Part shown: piece after piece, positions 17,476-26,588 of the stretch
Layout of the letters: the number at the start of each line of letters is the position of its first letter
Position numbering within the stretch: the first letter of the stretch is position 1
Position numbers and translations under genes: made by a program
Notes under the pieces: model-generated
The model's database searches: none
What the model saw: the letters and a program-made list of their open reading frames with translations, nothing else
What the model was told of the DNA's origin: nothing
Assembly: GCA_041392505.1 (NCBI GenBank)
Contig: JAWKLX010000013.1
Span: 124,001-188,000, forward strand
Source of the DNA: UBA6168 sp041392505
GTDB lineage: Bacteria > Bacteroidota > Bacteroidia > Chitinophagales > Saprospiraceae
Direction: 5' to 3'
Length of the DNA: 64,000 nucleotides

Positions 17476-18919
17476 AATAAAGGACGAATTGTCCAGCCAT
17501 CATTCGGAGGTGGATATCGATGCTTTGTGGAGTGCCATTGAGCCAGAGGTGGATGCCCTCAACCAGTCGAAGCGCAAAAGGCGTTTTGTTATTTTCTGGT
17601 TTTTACTGGCAGGCGCTGTAATGCTCGGCGGCGGGGTCGGCGGATATTATTTTTTGAGCAATGACAAGGCCACTGAAAAAACAATTATTGCTGGAAATAA
17701 TTCAGAAGAAAAAACAATTGAAGAAAAGCACGACCAAAATTCAAATACAGATAAAGCGACGAACGACATCCAAGAAAGCAATGAGGAAACCGTAAAAATA
17801 ATCGATAATCAATCAGCAGTAAATACCGCTAAAAACAGTTTAATTAATAACAATAAATTAAAGAACGAAAAAAATCAAACTATTGAAAAAAAGAATGCAG
17901 ACACGCCGAAAAGCAATGACAGTAAAAATTTAAAAAACAACCAAAAAACCATTGCCAACAACGACAGCCATTTTGAAATTTCGGAAATTCAGGAAAATGA
18001 TAAAACAGCCGAAACGAACATTTCAGAAACAATTCCGAAAGAAAAAACAGCTTATTTAATTCCTATTAAAAAATTAGGAACCCTTGCCATTCCTTTATTT
18101 AAAATACAAACAACAACGCCCCAACTTGACATCCAAGATTTAAAAAATGAATTAGCCGGAGATGCCACCTCCCCAACCCCTCCCGACGAAAAACGGCATC
18201 CAATGGACAAAAAAGATTTCCGTTTTGCTATCGGTGCTTTTGGAGGTATCAGCTACGCCAACAGAAGTTTGAGCACGAATGATGGCACAGCGAATGACTT
18301 ATTAAAACTCAGGGAAAGCTCAGAAAAACAACTGGAAACCACGCATGCCGGATTGCAATTCAGCCTCCGGCATCGATCTGGTTTCGAGCTCGCTACGGGC
18401 CTTCAATATACCCGCATGGTAGAGCGTTTTAATTACAATGAAAACATTACCGAATTGGATTCCATTGATGGCGTTTTATATTATGCCGTAAACCCCAACA
18501 ACGATACGTTGGCAATTATGGGAACGGTGCCGCACACCACCATCACCGACATCAGAAAAGAATATTACAATAAATATACGATGTTCGACATCCCCGTATT
18601 TGTTGGTTATTTTAAAGAAAAGGATGAGTGGTCCTTCGGTGCGCAGGCAGGAGTTTTTGCTAATATTTCCCTAAAAACAGAAGGCCAATTTTTAAATAGT
18701 GCAACCACTTCAACGGACATCATAGATTTATTCAAATCCAGCGTTGGGTTGAGTTATTATGTCGGCGCTTCCATTAACCATAAATTAAATGAAAATATCG
18801 GGATCGGCATTTCTCCTTATTTCAGGTATTTCCCAAAAAACTTTGCTAAAACCGATTATGGCATTTCCCAGAAATACACTTTGATTGGAATTAATGCGAG
18901 AATTAATTATTGGTTTTGA
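17450..18919 (+). CDS. Membrane-anchored anti-sigma-like protein with C-terminal beta-barrel
   Basis: 489 residues, overlapping the sigma factor gene by 26 bases. Residues 1-40 form a short cytoplasmic segment (VDIDALWSAIEPEVDALN) like the N-terminus of small anti-sigma proteins. KRKRR at 41-45 precedes a transmembrane helix at 46-69. Residues 72-250 are a Lys/Asn/Glu/Thr-rich linker that looks disordered. From about 254 to the end the chain is amphipathic beta-strand rich (FRFAIGAFGGISYANR, GLQFSLRHRSGFELATGLQY) and closes with the terminal Phe of outer-membrane barrels (GINARINYWF). If both predictions hold, one polypeptide spans inner membrane, periplasm and outer membrane. The gene pairing supports a regulatory role. 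The barrel could instead be periplasmic and barrel-like. Confidence 0.75.
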   Translation: MKWPLFENKIKDELSSHHSEVDIDALWSAIEPEVDALNQSKRKRRFVIFWFLLAGAVMLGGGVGGYYFLSNDKATEKTIIAGNNSEEKTIEEKHDQNSNTDKATNDIQESNEETVKIIDNQSAVNTAKNSLINNNKLKNEKNQTIEKKNADTPKSNDSKNLKNNQKTIANNDSHFEISEIQENDKTAETNISETIPKEKTAYLIPIKKLGTLAIPLFKIQTTTPQLDIQDLKNELAGDATSPTPPDEKRHPMDKKDFRFAIGAFGGISYANRSLSTNDGTANDLLKLRESSEKQLETTHAGLQFSLRHRSGFELATGLQYTRMVERFNYNENITELDSIDGVLYYAVNPNNDTLAIMGTVPHTTITDIRKEYYNKYTMFDIPVFVGYFKEKDEWSFGAQAGVFANISLKTEGQFLNSATTSTDIIDLFKSSVGLSYYVGASINHKLNENIGIGISPYFRYFPKNFAKTDYGISQKYTLIGINARINYWF

Positions 18920-18992
18920 TTGCGAATTATCCATTCTGGTAAATCAGCCAATACGCAAACTACAACTATCACTTCTTGAAAAGAATGAATAG

Positions 18993-19025
18993 GGTGGTCG
19001 GATGGTTCGTCGCCATTCGACCACC
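18993..19025. terminator. Terminator of the sigma/anti-sigma operon
   Basis: A 13-bp stem with one G-T pair (18993-19005 with 19013-19025), a seven-base loop, and a TTATTTATTT tail. It lies 74 bases after the stop of the barrel protein. Confidence 0.75.
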
Positions 19026-19044
19026 TTATTTATTTCCACCTGAC

Positions 19045-19074
19045 TTTGCATTTCTCCAAAATGTTATAGATTTG
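19045..19074 (+). promoter_or_regulatory. Promoter of the AraC-family regulator
   Basis: TTTG at 19045-19048, an 18-base spacer, and TAGATTTG at 19067-19074 fit the Bacteroidota pattern. The predicted start is near 19080, with a leader of about 33 bases before the ATG at 19113. Confidence 0.55.
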
Positions 19075-19112
19075 GGATTTTACTTTAAATCCAAAACAAC
19101 CCATCTCTAACG

Positions 19113-19943
19113 ATGACTTTTGAAAATCACCTGCCTGCTTCACCTCTCGACCAATACATTGAATCGATTTTCCATTTTAAGGATTTCATGCCCGACCACT
19201 CTATTGAAAGGGTCGTGCCGACTGGCCACTTGTTTATCATATTTGAACTGGATGGGTTTCCGAGAAACACCTTTGATAATGGATCTTTGCAACCGAATGC
19301 TACTTTCACTAAAGTTTGGGTGTCGGGTATGCATCGCCATTATATTTCTATTTCCGCCCACCAAAAGTCGGAAATGTTTGTCATTCAATTTAAAGCAACA
19401 GGCGCTTACCCTTTTTTACAATTACCTATCAATGAATTAACGGAAAAAATTCTGCCGGCAGAGGAGATATTTGGAAAAGATATTTTAAAATTAAGGGAAG
19501 GATTATTAATTAAAAATAATTCACTTGAAAAATTTCAATTGGCAGAAAACTGGTTGCGGGAGAAATATGACGAACAAAAAAAGCCTCCAGCCTATTTATT
19601 AAAAACCATCCGCCAATTGCAACAAGCACCAGTTGGAAATTTTGAAAAAATCGTAAATAATTATCCGCATTCCCAAAAACACTTAATTGACCAATTTAAG
19701 AAACATGTAGGGCTGACCCCCAAATATTATCAACGCATATTGCGCTTTAATGAAATTTTACAAAAAATAAAACAAGAAGAAAAAATCTCTTGGGCGCAGA
19801 CTGCTTATCAATGCGGCTATTCTGACCAATCGCACTTTATTAAAGAATTTAAGCACTTCTCCGGTTTTAATCCGCAAGAATTCCTCCACCAGCCTTTTGA
19901 AAAAGAGGAAACCAATTTTTTCCCATTAGATCGGCAAGGTTAA
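19113..19943 (+). CDS. AraC-family transcriptional regulator with DUF6597-type sensor domain
   Basis: 276 residues. The N-terminal ~150 residues match the DUF6597-type domain found in front of AraC helices (LDQYIESIFHFKDFMPDH, ERVVPTGHLFIIFELDG, MFVIQFKATGAYPFL). The C-terminal ~100 residues carry two helix-turn-helix units (IVNNYPHSQKHLIDQFKKHV and AYQCGYSDQSHFIKEFKHFS) with the AraC closing GFNPQEF. It is monocistronic with its own promoter. The next gene encodes a DUF4287 protein 79 bases downstream, but the ligand and targets are unknown. Confidence 0.88.
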   Translation: MTFENHLPASPLDQYIESIFHFKDFMPDHSIERVVPTGHLFIIFELDGFPRNTFDNGSLQPNATFTKVWVSGMHRHYISISAHQKSEMFVIQFKATGAYPFLQLPINELTEKILPAEEIFGKDILKLREGLLIKNNSLEKFQLAENWLREKYDEQKKPPAYLLKTIRQLQQAPVGNFEKIVNNYPHSQKHLIDQFKKHVGLTPKYYQRILRFNEILQKIKQEEKISWAQTAYQCGYSDQSHFIKEFKHFSGFNPQEFLHQPFEKEETNFFPLDRQG

Positions 19944-20022
19944 TTTTTTACAATACCAGCAATATACGATGTGATAATATTGCGCATTATTTAATGAAAC
20001 TATTAATCATCATAAGAAACAA

Positions 20023-20556
20023 ATGGAAAAAGGACTTTTAGAAAAAACCGGGCAGCCACTTGAACATTGGATCGAAGTTGTAAAAAAATCCAACCTTGAA
20101 AAATACAAAGCCATTATGGATTTTTTAAAAACGGAACACGGACTCACACATGGCTATGCTAATTTCATCGCTTTAAAAGCAAACAAATCAGATGCTGGCT
20201 CCATCGATGACGATGAATTATTAACCAACCAATATAACAAGGGCAAGGAACAATTAAAGCCTATTTACGAAAAATTGGTCGCTGAAATTGAGAAGTTTGG
20301 GAACGACATCACCCGTACACCCAAAAAAGACAGTGTGAGTATGATCCGCAAAAAACAATTTGCACTAATCAAACCCGCCACTAAAACAAGGATTGACCTC
20401 GGGTTGAAATTAAAAGGAAAACCTGTCACGGATAGGTTGGGCAATTCTGGGCCATTCGGCGCTATGTGCACACACCGGGTTCAAATAACGGACTTGGAAG
20501 AAGTGGATGCGGAGCTATTAGGTTGGCTGAGGGAAGCGTATGAAGGGGCTGCTTAG
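20023..20556 (+). CDS. DUF4287/DUF5655 domain protein
   Basis: 177 residues, cytoplasmic. The N-terminal ~65 residues match DUF4287 (EKTGQPLEHWIEVVKKS, LKTEHGLTHGYANFIALKA). The C-terminal part matches DUF5655 (YEKLVAEIEKFGNDITRTPKKDSVSMIRKKQF, shown here in two joined blocks; RIDLGLKLKGKPVTDRL). Both domains are widespread and uncharacterised, and DUF5655 proteins are sometimes described as transporters without experimental support. A strong terminator follows at once, so the transcription unit ends here. Confidence 0.8.
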   Translation: MEKGLLEKTGQPLEHWIEVVKKSNLEKYKAIMDFLKTEHGLTHGYANFIALKANKSDAGSIDDDELLTNQYNKGKEQLKPIYEKLVAEIEKFGNDITRTPKKDSVSMIRKKQFALIKPATKTRIDLGLKLKGKPVTDRLGNSGPFGAMCTHRVQITDLEEVDAELLGWLREAYEGAA

Positions 20557-20558
20557 GG

Positions 20559-20604
20559 ATGCAACTTAGGGGGTATCATTTGGTTGCCCCCTAAGTTGCA
20601 TTTT
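20559..20604. terminator. Bidirectional terminator
   Basis: A perfect 15-bp stem (20559-20573 with 20587-20601), a 13-base loop, then TTT. It lies between the stops of the DUF4287 gene and the convergent cyclophilin gene. Confidence 0.85.
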
Positions 20605-20611
20605 AAATAAA

Positions 20612-21265
20612 TCAAAGCTTGCCGGAATTCGAAATCACAACGGCTGCTGAAGTACGGCCACCACGGCTGCCCACTGCTTCCATTTTCTTCACTACATCAA
20701 ACCCTTCTACCACTTGTCCGAAAACGACGTGCTTCCCGTTGAGCCAAGGAGTCTCGGCAGTGCAGATAAAAAACTGCGAACTGTTGGTGTTTTTGCCCGC
20801 ATTGGCCATCGACAAAACGCCCGGACCTGGGTGTTTACCCGCCTTACCTGCAAATGTCTCATCATTAAATTTCCTTCCATAAATGGATTCACCACCGGTG
20901 CCGTTGCCGTTCGTGATGTCGCCACCTTGGCACATAAAACCGGGGATAATGCGGTGGAAACTGCACCCTTTATAATGCAATGGTTTGCCAGACTCGCCAG
21001 TGCCTTTTTCACCCGTGCAAAGCTGCCGGAAGTTTTCGGCGGTCAAAGGCGCATCGTCAGCAAACAGTTCGAAGACTACCCGGCCAGCAGCCTCTCCACC
21101 AATGCTGATGTCGAAAAATACTTTCGGGTTGGCTGGGTTTTGTGGAAATGGCGGAGCGTATGCAGCTGGCGTTGTTACAGCCGGCGCCTGAATACCTTGT
21201 GCCTGCAAGGAGAAAGTCCCCAACAACAACAGGCTCGCAAAGAGAGATAATTTTACTAGTTTCAT
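20612..21265 (-). CDS. Exported cyclophilin-type peptidyl-prolyl isomerase
   Basis: 217 residues with a signal peptide (MKLVKLSLFASLLLLGTFS..QAQ). The ATG at 21265 begins it, and the 32 residues upstream in the same frame are not export-like. The cyclophilin fold is complete from FDISIGGEAAGRVVFELF. Active-site residues are visible: Arg in SFHRIIPGF, Gln in MCQGGD, NTNSSQFFI, and Trp/His in PWLNGKHVVFG. It speeds cis-trans proline isomerisation, probably in the periplasm. The eukaryote-like length of the loop (GKPLHYKGCSFHRII) places it with classical cyclophilins. Monocistronic. Confidence 0.92.
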   Translation of the reverse strand: MKLVKLSLFASLLLLGTFSLQAQGIQAPAVTTPAAYAPPFPQNPANPKVFFDISIGGEAAGRVVFELFADDAPLTAENFRQLCTGEKGTGESGKPLHYKGCSFHRIIPGFMCQGGDITNGNGTGGESIYGRKFNDETFAGKAGKHPGPGVLSMANAGKNTNSSQFFICTAETPWLNGKHVVFGQVVEGFDVVKKMEAVGSRGGRTSAAVVISNSGKL

Positions 21266-21597
21266 CGATTGAGATTTTTTGTGTTGATGCTTTGCACTGT
21301 CGGGACAAAGCCTTACCGCCCATCGCTGGGAATTCACATCTGGCCGCCAAAAACCGTGCAAGGGTTACGGCGGCATTTTGAGTCGGCAAAGAAACGCACC
21401 TTGGAGCTTTTAAGTATCTAACAAATCGTTAAAGGGATGCTATCTAGTCTATTTCCACTATTGATGGGTAACAAGTTTAAATTAATACTTGATCACTTAC
21501 TCGGCTGGCATGCAACCCTTTAATTCAAAAACGTATCATTAGGCTTTGTTTTTAAATAATTAGCCAAATAACGTATTATTACGTCAAAACAAAGCAA
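21266..21597. other. Divergent intergenic region, cyclophilin / hydrolase
   Basis: 332 bases that should hold promoters for both neighbours. No exact TAnnTTTG match was found. No gene, hairpin or repeat is visible. Confidence 0.4.
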
Positions 21598-23124
21598 ATG
21601 AAAATTATCACCCTACTTTCCTTTTTGTTTTTTGCGATTACCTGTCAATCACAAACCAAACCGTTTGACGAAGAATGGGTTGGGCAAATCACCCTTTTAG
21701 GGCAGCCTCAGTATGCCCGAATTTCCGCCAAAACGGATACCGTTTCCTTGCGTCTTCGGGACGAAGGGCCAGATGGGGTTTATTCATTAATAGGCATCAA
21801 AGAGCAAGACGGCAGTGTTGACTTTACGATCAATCATCCAAAAGGGAAATGGATTTTTACGGGCCAGATTGTAGACGGAAATAGGTTGGAAGGGGATATT
21901 CAAGTCAACGACTTGATTGGTAAATTTTTGCTTTTCAAACGATTAGCTATTGAACCGCAAGAATGGCAACCCTGCCTCGGCAACTATCAGTTACCAAATG
22001 GCGGCTATTTAATAGTCAGGCAGTCAGGTAAATATTTGGAACTGCACTCCGGCATCAGCGAACGCTATACAGGACTGAGTAAAATCGGAGAGAATCGGTT
22101 TTACTCTGCCTCTTGCGAAATATTGCAGTTCAAGAATTTGCAAAACAGTCAGTTCCAAACAGTGGAATGGCAGTCCTCCGTTGGTCAAAAAATCAGCGCC
22201 CAAAGGGTCGCCCCATTCTTAGTAGAAGACCACCTCATCATCACTTCGACCGATACCATTGGCGCATCGCTATACCTCCCCGCTTCAATGGGCAAACACC
22301 CGGCTTGTATCATCCCGATGGGTGCGATCCCCCTTGATCGTTTGGCCAGTGACTTAGAGGCAGAGTTCTTTGCAACCTATGGCATTGCAACCCTCATTTA
22401 CGACAACCACGGCTTTGGGAAATCGACTGGTATCTTGGCGGAAAAATCATTTGTGGATAAGCAACAGATGGCCATAGAACTATTCCGCTGGCTGCAGAAT
22501 CATCCGAGCATCGACGCAAAAAAAATTGGCTTTAGGGGCGCCAGTCAGGGCGGGCGCATTGCGCTCATGGCGGCATCTGCCTTGCCCGAAACAGCTTTTT
22601 TGGCACTGGTCGCTACCCCTATGGAAACCCGTATGGACCAGCAATTGTATGCGTTGTCAGCCTATCACCGCCAGCAAAACTTTTCAGAGCAGGTTATTAC
22701 CCATTCGACCGAGCTGTGGCGCAAATTTTTTACGTATGCAGCGACCGATGTGATAGATACTGCCTTTGTTGTTGAATTGCAAACTTTCCAAGCGGCTCAC
22801 CCGGATATGGAACTGCCGCAAGCCAATTTGGAAAATCCACCTTTCCTCCCTCGGAAAGAGGACCTTCTGAATAGTACGGGTTCGTACCTACCCACCGTCC
22901 AGTGTCCCGTTCTTTGCATATTTGGTGCGCTCGATGATCGGGTACCTGCACAAAAAAGCATCCATCAACTGCGAGCTGGCTTGGAAAAAACAGGGCAGCA
23001 ACCACCGACCGTTATTGTGTATGAAGAGGCAAGCCATTCGTTTACGCTGCCGGGGTTTCGCATCGTGCCGGGGTTGTTCATGGATCAAATTCGGTTTATG
23101 CGTAAGGCGGTGAAGTTGGATTGA
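21598..23124 (+). CDS. Exported alpha/beta-hydrolase (serine hydrolase)
   Basis: 508 residues with a signal peptide (MKIITLLSFLFFAITCQSQ). Residues ~22-215 form an N-terminal beta-rich domain seen in Bacteroidota hydrolases (WVGQITLLGQ, RLEGDIQVNDLIGKF). The hydrolase domain follows, with the nucleophile elbow GASQGGR near residue 315, the acid in CIFGALDDRVP, and the His in EEASHSF, so a complete Ser-Asp-His triad is visible. The oxyanion part reads GFGKSTG. The substrate is probably a small ester or acyl compound and is not predictable here. It is separated from bamA by more than 500 bases, so it is probably transcribed alone. Confidence 0.85.
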   Translation: MKIITLLSFLFFAITCQSQTKPFDEEWVGQITLLGQPQYARISAKTDTVSLRLRDEGPDGVYSLIGIKEQDGSVDFTINHPKGKWIFTGQIVDGNRLEGDIQVNDLIGKFLLFKRLAIEPQEWQPCLGNYQLPNGGYLIVRQSGKYLELHSGISERYTGLSKIGENRFYSASCEILQFKNLQNSQFQTVEWQSSVGQKISAQRVAPFLVEDHLIITSTDTIGASLYLPASMGKHPACIIPMGAIPLDRLASDLEAEFFATYGIATLIYDNHGFGKSTGILAEKSFVDKQQMAIELFRWLQNHPSIDAKKIGFRGASQGGRIALMAASALPETAFLALVATPMETRMDQQLYALSAYHRQQNFSEQVITHSTELWRKFFTYAATDVIDTAFVVELQTFQAAHPDMELPQANLENPPFLPRKEDLLNSTGSYLPTVQCPVLCIFGALDDRVPAQKSIHQLRAGLEKTGQQPPTVIVYEEASHSFTLPGFRIVPGLFMDQIRFMRKAVKLD

Positions 23125-23682
23125 GAAATGGCTGCGTATCAAATATCATTGTGTCAATTTAAGCCTCAGATAGCTAACGTCGGTAGGGTTAATAGGGTAG
23201 CAAATTAAAATTAAAATAATCCCAGAGGGATTGAATATAATCCCTGAATCGGGGGATGCCAAAAGCTATCTCAATCGGAAGGGATTGAATATAACTCTTT
23301 TGACATTAACCCTTTCAGGGTTGGTTCTATGTTGTTACATTCCTGATTTCATCAGAGGTTATTACATTAACTTGTGATTCGAGGAAAAAACATTTCAATT
23401 TGCGAGCCTAATAACCCGCCGACGTTTAAAGTATAAAATTTCTCACCATTCATTTGACACCATTTAAAATACAACAGCAATAATTATCTATAATTAATAC
23501 AACCCTTCTTACCCTCTCCCACTCTTTCCTTGCAAACTGTCCGATCGGCCATTTCTTTAAACCGCCTGCCTGATAATTAAGGGACAGTTATTTATTTTCT
23601 CACTATTTTATTTTTTTAAATAAAACGCTTTGCAAAAGTGGTGTTAGTGCAGCATGCTGACACACTTAGGCGTGCCATTATT
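23125..23682. other. Intergenic region with short direct repeats
   Basis: About 560 bases without a gene. Around 23219-23345 it contains repeated blocks described under the repeat entry. The right half is AT-rich leader for bamA, and no exact promoter match was found. Confidence 0.45.
23226..23294. repeat. Short intergenic repeat with AGGGATTGAATATAA units
   Basis: AGGGATTGAATATAA occurs at 23226-23240 and again at 23280-23294. The spacer includes TCCCTGAATCGGGGGA, a small inverted motif. With only two units and an unequal context this is not a CRISPR array. The sequence resembles dispersed intergenic repeats of Bacteroidota genomes, which is recollection rather than a search result. Confidence 0.4.
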
Positions 23683-26205
23683 ATGTCCAAAAAAATAATT
23701 ACTGGTATTTTAATTCAACTATTAAGCGGATGGCTTTTTGCGCAAACGGATCAATTACCGAACGTGGATTACCTACAGCCAGCCGATTTTGAAATTGGCG
23801 GAGTAAAAGTGACTGGAGCGGTACATACCGACACCACAACCATTTTGTCAATGGCAGGTTTCCGACAAGGTGACCGCATCCGCATCCCTGGTGCAACGGT
23901 GAGCCGGGCCTTAAAGACACTAATGAAACAAGGGCTTTTCACCGATGTGCAAATTTTAAAAAACAAGACAATAGGCGATGTGGTATATTTAGAAATAAAA
24001 GTACAGGAGCGCCCCCGGCTGGGTTCGCATAGTTTTAAAGGAGTGAAAAAATCGAAGCACGACGGCCTGAATAATGCCGTGAATAATTATTTAATAAAAG
24101 GAACCATCGTCACTGACCAAGTAAAAAAGAATGCAATTTATGCAATCAAAAAATATTTTATTGAAAAAGGATTTGCCGACGTGGAGGTAATGTCTCACGA
24201 AGAACCAAACCATTTATTAGACAATTCAATGCGGCTGGTTTTTGAAATAAAACAAGGAGAAAAAATAAAAGTCGAGGAAATTAATTTCACCGGAAATAAT
24301 AATGTCAAAAATAAAAAGCTAAAAAAATTATTGCCGACCAAGCAAAAAAATAAATTATTTGCCGCTTCCAAATTAATTCCCACTGAATGGGAGAAAGGCA
24401 AAAAAAATATTATTGCCCATTATAACAGTCTCGGCTATTTAGATGCAGAAATAATGAGCGACAGCATTGGGCGGAAGAAAAATAACGGGAATTATTTCAC
24501 CCAAATAAATATTGAAGAAGGACAATTATATTATTTCGGAAATATTTCTTGGGAAGGGAATACCAAATATTCCAATGAACAATTAAATAAAATATTGAAC
24601 ATTAAAAAAGGGGAAATTTTTAATGCCCAAAAATTAGAGGAGCGCCTACATTTCAGCCAAACCAACGACGACCTGACCGGGCTTTACATGGACGATGGTC
24701 ATTTATTTTTTAACCTGCAAAAAGAAACCAAAGCGATCCGAGGTGACACCGTTGATTTAAATATCCGCATTTTCGAAGGCCCTGCTGCAATGGTGGATAA
24801 GGTGACCATCAAAGGCAACGACCGCACCAACGAGCACGTCATCCGCCGGGAACTCCGCACCGAGCCGGGCAAAAAATTCAGCCGGGCAGACATCATCCGC
24901 TCGCAACGGGCACTGGCCAACCTTGGTTTTTTTAACCCAGAAAAAATGGATATTAATACGCCTGTCAACGCCGAAAGGGGCACGGTGGATATCGAATACA
25001 CGGTGGATGAAAAAAATTCCGACCAGTTTGAATTGGCCGTTGCTTACGGCGGGCCGGAGGTCGGTGTGACTGGAACGGTCGGCGTGACGTTTAATAATTT
25101 TTCCCTGAAAAATATCCGAGACCGCAGCACTTGGGCCCCGCTCCCAACGGGTGATGGCCAACAATTGTCCCTTCGGGCACAATCAAACGGCAAAGCATAC
25201 CAATCGTACAATCTCGCTTTTACGGAACCTTGGCTGGGCGGCAAAAAGCCTACCTCCCTGAGCTTTGCTACCTTTTTTACCAGAAATACCAATGGCTACG
25301 ATTCATCCAGTGACGCTTTTTCGTCCATTTCTACGCTGGGCGGTTCGGTTAGTGTTGGGACAAGGTTACAATGGCCGGACGATAACTTTACCAGCACCAC
25401 GACCCTAAATTTCAGGAAATACACTTTGGATAATTATTCGGACGGGCTCTTCAAATCGGACGATGGCCAACCCGTGACCGACGGTCATTTTTTCAATATC
25501 AATATCCAGCAGCGGATTGCCCGCTCGACTATCGACAACCCGTTGTTCCCAACCCAAGGCTCGAAAGTTTCCTTGATGGCACAGTTTACTCCGCCCTATT
25601 CTTTGTTTGACGGAAATGCCGAAACGACTTTGGATGCCAACGACCGCTTTAAATTTTTGGAATACCATAAATGGCGGCTCGACGGGGAGTGGTACACAGC
25701 TCTGAACAAAAAGCTGGTGCTGAAATTTGGGGCTAAATTCGGCTATGTTGGGGCGTATAATAAATCCATCGGCACGTCGCCATTCGAGCGGTTTTTATTG
25801 GGTGGCGACATGTTTAGCAACAACAGCAATTCCGTCTTGGGCACAGACAACATCACCTTGCGGGGCTATGAAATCGAGGAATTGGAAAACAACGTGGTGG
25901 ATGGCGAAACGGTTGCTACGCCGCTATACAATAAATTCACGGCCGAGCTGCGCTACCTCATTTCCCCAAACCCAAACGCCACCATTTATGCACTGGCATT
26001 TGCGGAAGCAGGAAATGCCTACCAAGATTTTAAAAGTTACAACCCATTCGATCTGAAACGTTCGGCGGGTGTGGGTTTAAGGGTGTTCTTACCGATGTTT
26101 GGTACGCTGGGTTTTGACTATGGCTGGGGGTTCGACAAGGCGGGTGCCAACACCTTTAAAGGCATTGGAAAAATCAGTTTGGTCATGGGATTTGAGCCAG
26201 AGTAA
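23683..26205 (+). CDS. bamA: Outer membrane protein assembly factor BamA
   Basis: 840 residues. The ATG at 23683 opens a signal peptide (KKIITGILIQLLSGWLFAQ). Five POTRA-like units follow (about 50-430), recognisable by their IKGN-D-T-E-V-RRELR and EGP-A--DKVTIKGNDRT motifs. The C-terminal ~400 residues are the Omp85 surface-antigen barrel (FTEPWLGGKKPTSLSFATF; the R-G-Y/F-type motif as LRGYEIEEL). BamA inserts beta-barrel proteins into the outer membrane. The chain ends VMGFEPE rather than in a terminal aromatic residue, as in several Bacteroidota BamA proteins. Monocistronic; no skp or lptD neighbour is present here. Confidence 0.93.
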   Translation: MSKKIITGILIQLLSGWLFAQTDQLPNVDYLQPADFEIGGVKVTGAVHTDTTTILSMAGFRQGDRIRIPGATVSRALKTLMKQGLFTDVQILKNKTIGDVVYLEIKVQERPRLGSHSFKGVKKSKHDGLNNAVNNYLIKGTIVTDQVKKNAIYAIKKYFIEKGFADVEVMSHEEPNHLLDNSMRLVFEIKQGEKIKVEEINFTGNNNVKNKKLKKLLPTKQKNKLFAASKLIPTEWEKGKKNIIAHYNSLGYLDAEIMSDSIGRKKNNGNYFTQINIEEGQLYYFGNISWEGNTKYSNEQLNKILNIKKGEIFNAQKLEERLHFSQTNDDLTGLYMDDGHLFFNLQKETKAIRGDTVDLNIRIFEGPAAMVDKVTIKGNDRTNEHVIRRELRTEPGKKFSRADIIRSQRALANLGFFNPEKMDINTPVNAERGTVDIEYTVDEKNSDQFELAVAYGGPEVGVTGTVGVTFNNFSLKNIRDRSTWAPLPTGDGQQLSLRAQSNGKAYQSYNLAFTEPWLGGKKPTSLSFATFFTRNTNGYDSSSDAFSSISTLGGSVSVGTRLQWPDDNFTSTTTLNFRKYTLDNYSDGLFKSDDGQPVTDGHFFNINIQQRIARSTIDNPLFPTQGSKVSLMAQFTPPYSLFDGNAETTLDANDRFKFLEYHKWRLDGEWYTALNKKLVLKFGAKFGYVGAYNKSIGTSPFERFLLGGDMFSNNSNSVLGTDNITLRGYEIEELENNVVDGETVATPLYNKFTAELRYLISPNPNATIYALAFAEAGNAYQDFKSYNPFDLKRSAGVGLRVFLPMFGTLGFDYGWGFDKAGANTFKGIGKISLVMGFEPE

Positions 26206-26588
26206 TAGCCTGTTTTGAGGGTAAACTATAATTTCTTACGCAGCGCCGATCTTTTTGCAGAGTTACTTTTTGTGACCTCAATTAATCGGCTCTTCCAAAA
26301 ACCTGTTCAAAACGCACCTTCATTTCACCATGACTTCTAAATTTTTATAAATTAAAATTTAAATAAATTAAAATTATCCACCTTCCAACTAAGGATTTTT
26401 TGTGACCATCTTCAAATTATTTATTTTCACTATGGCTCGCAATTTGATTAAATGCGGCAGAAGATAAACCTCCGTTTTATAATAGACACACCGCTTCCGA
26501 CCTCTTTCCCCTGTAAAATTTCCGACGCATAGACCTGAAAGTTATCCCTTTCCAGAGTATTCGATTATTGAAGATAAAACAAAGAACG
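26206..26588. other. Intergenic region with no recognisable content
   Basis: 383 bases between bamA and the TPR/PD40 gene. AT-rich; no hairpin, repeat, exact promoter match or reading frame is supported. Confidence 0.45.

Noticed and set aside
23219..23345. Possible CRISPR array because of repeated AGGGATTGAATATAA
   Set aside because: Only two repeat units, flanking bases differ, and no cas gene is nearby. Better explained as an intergenic repeat.
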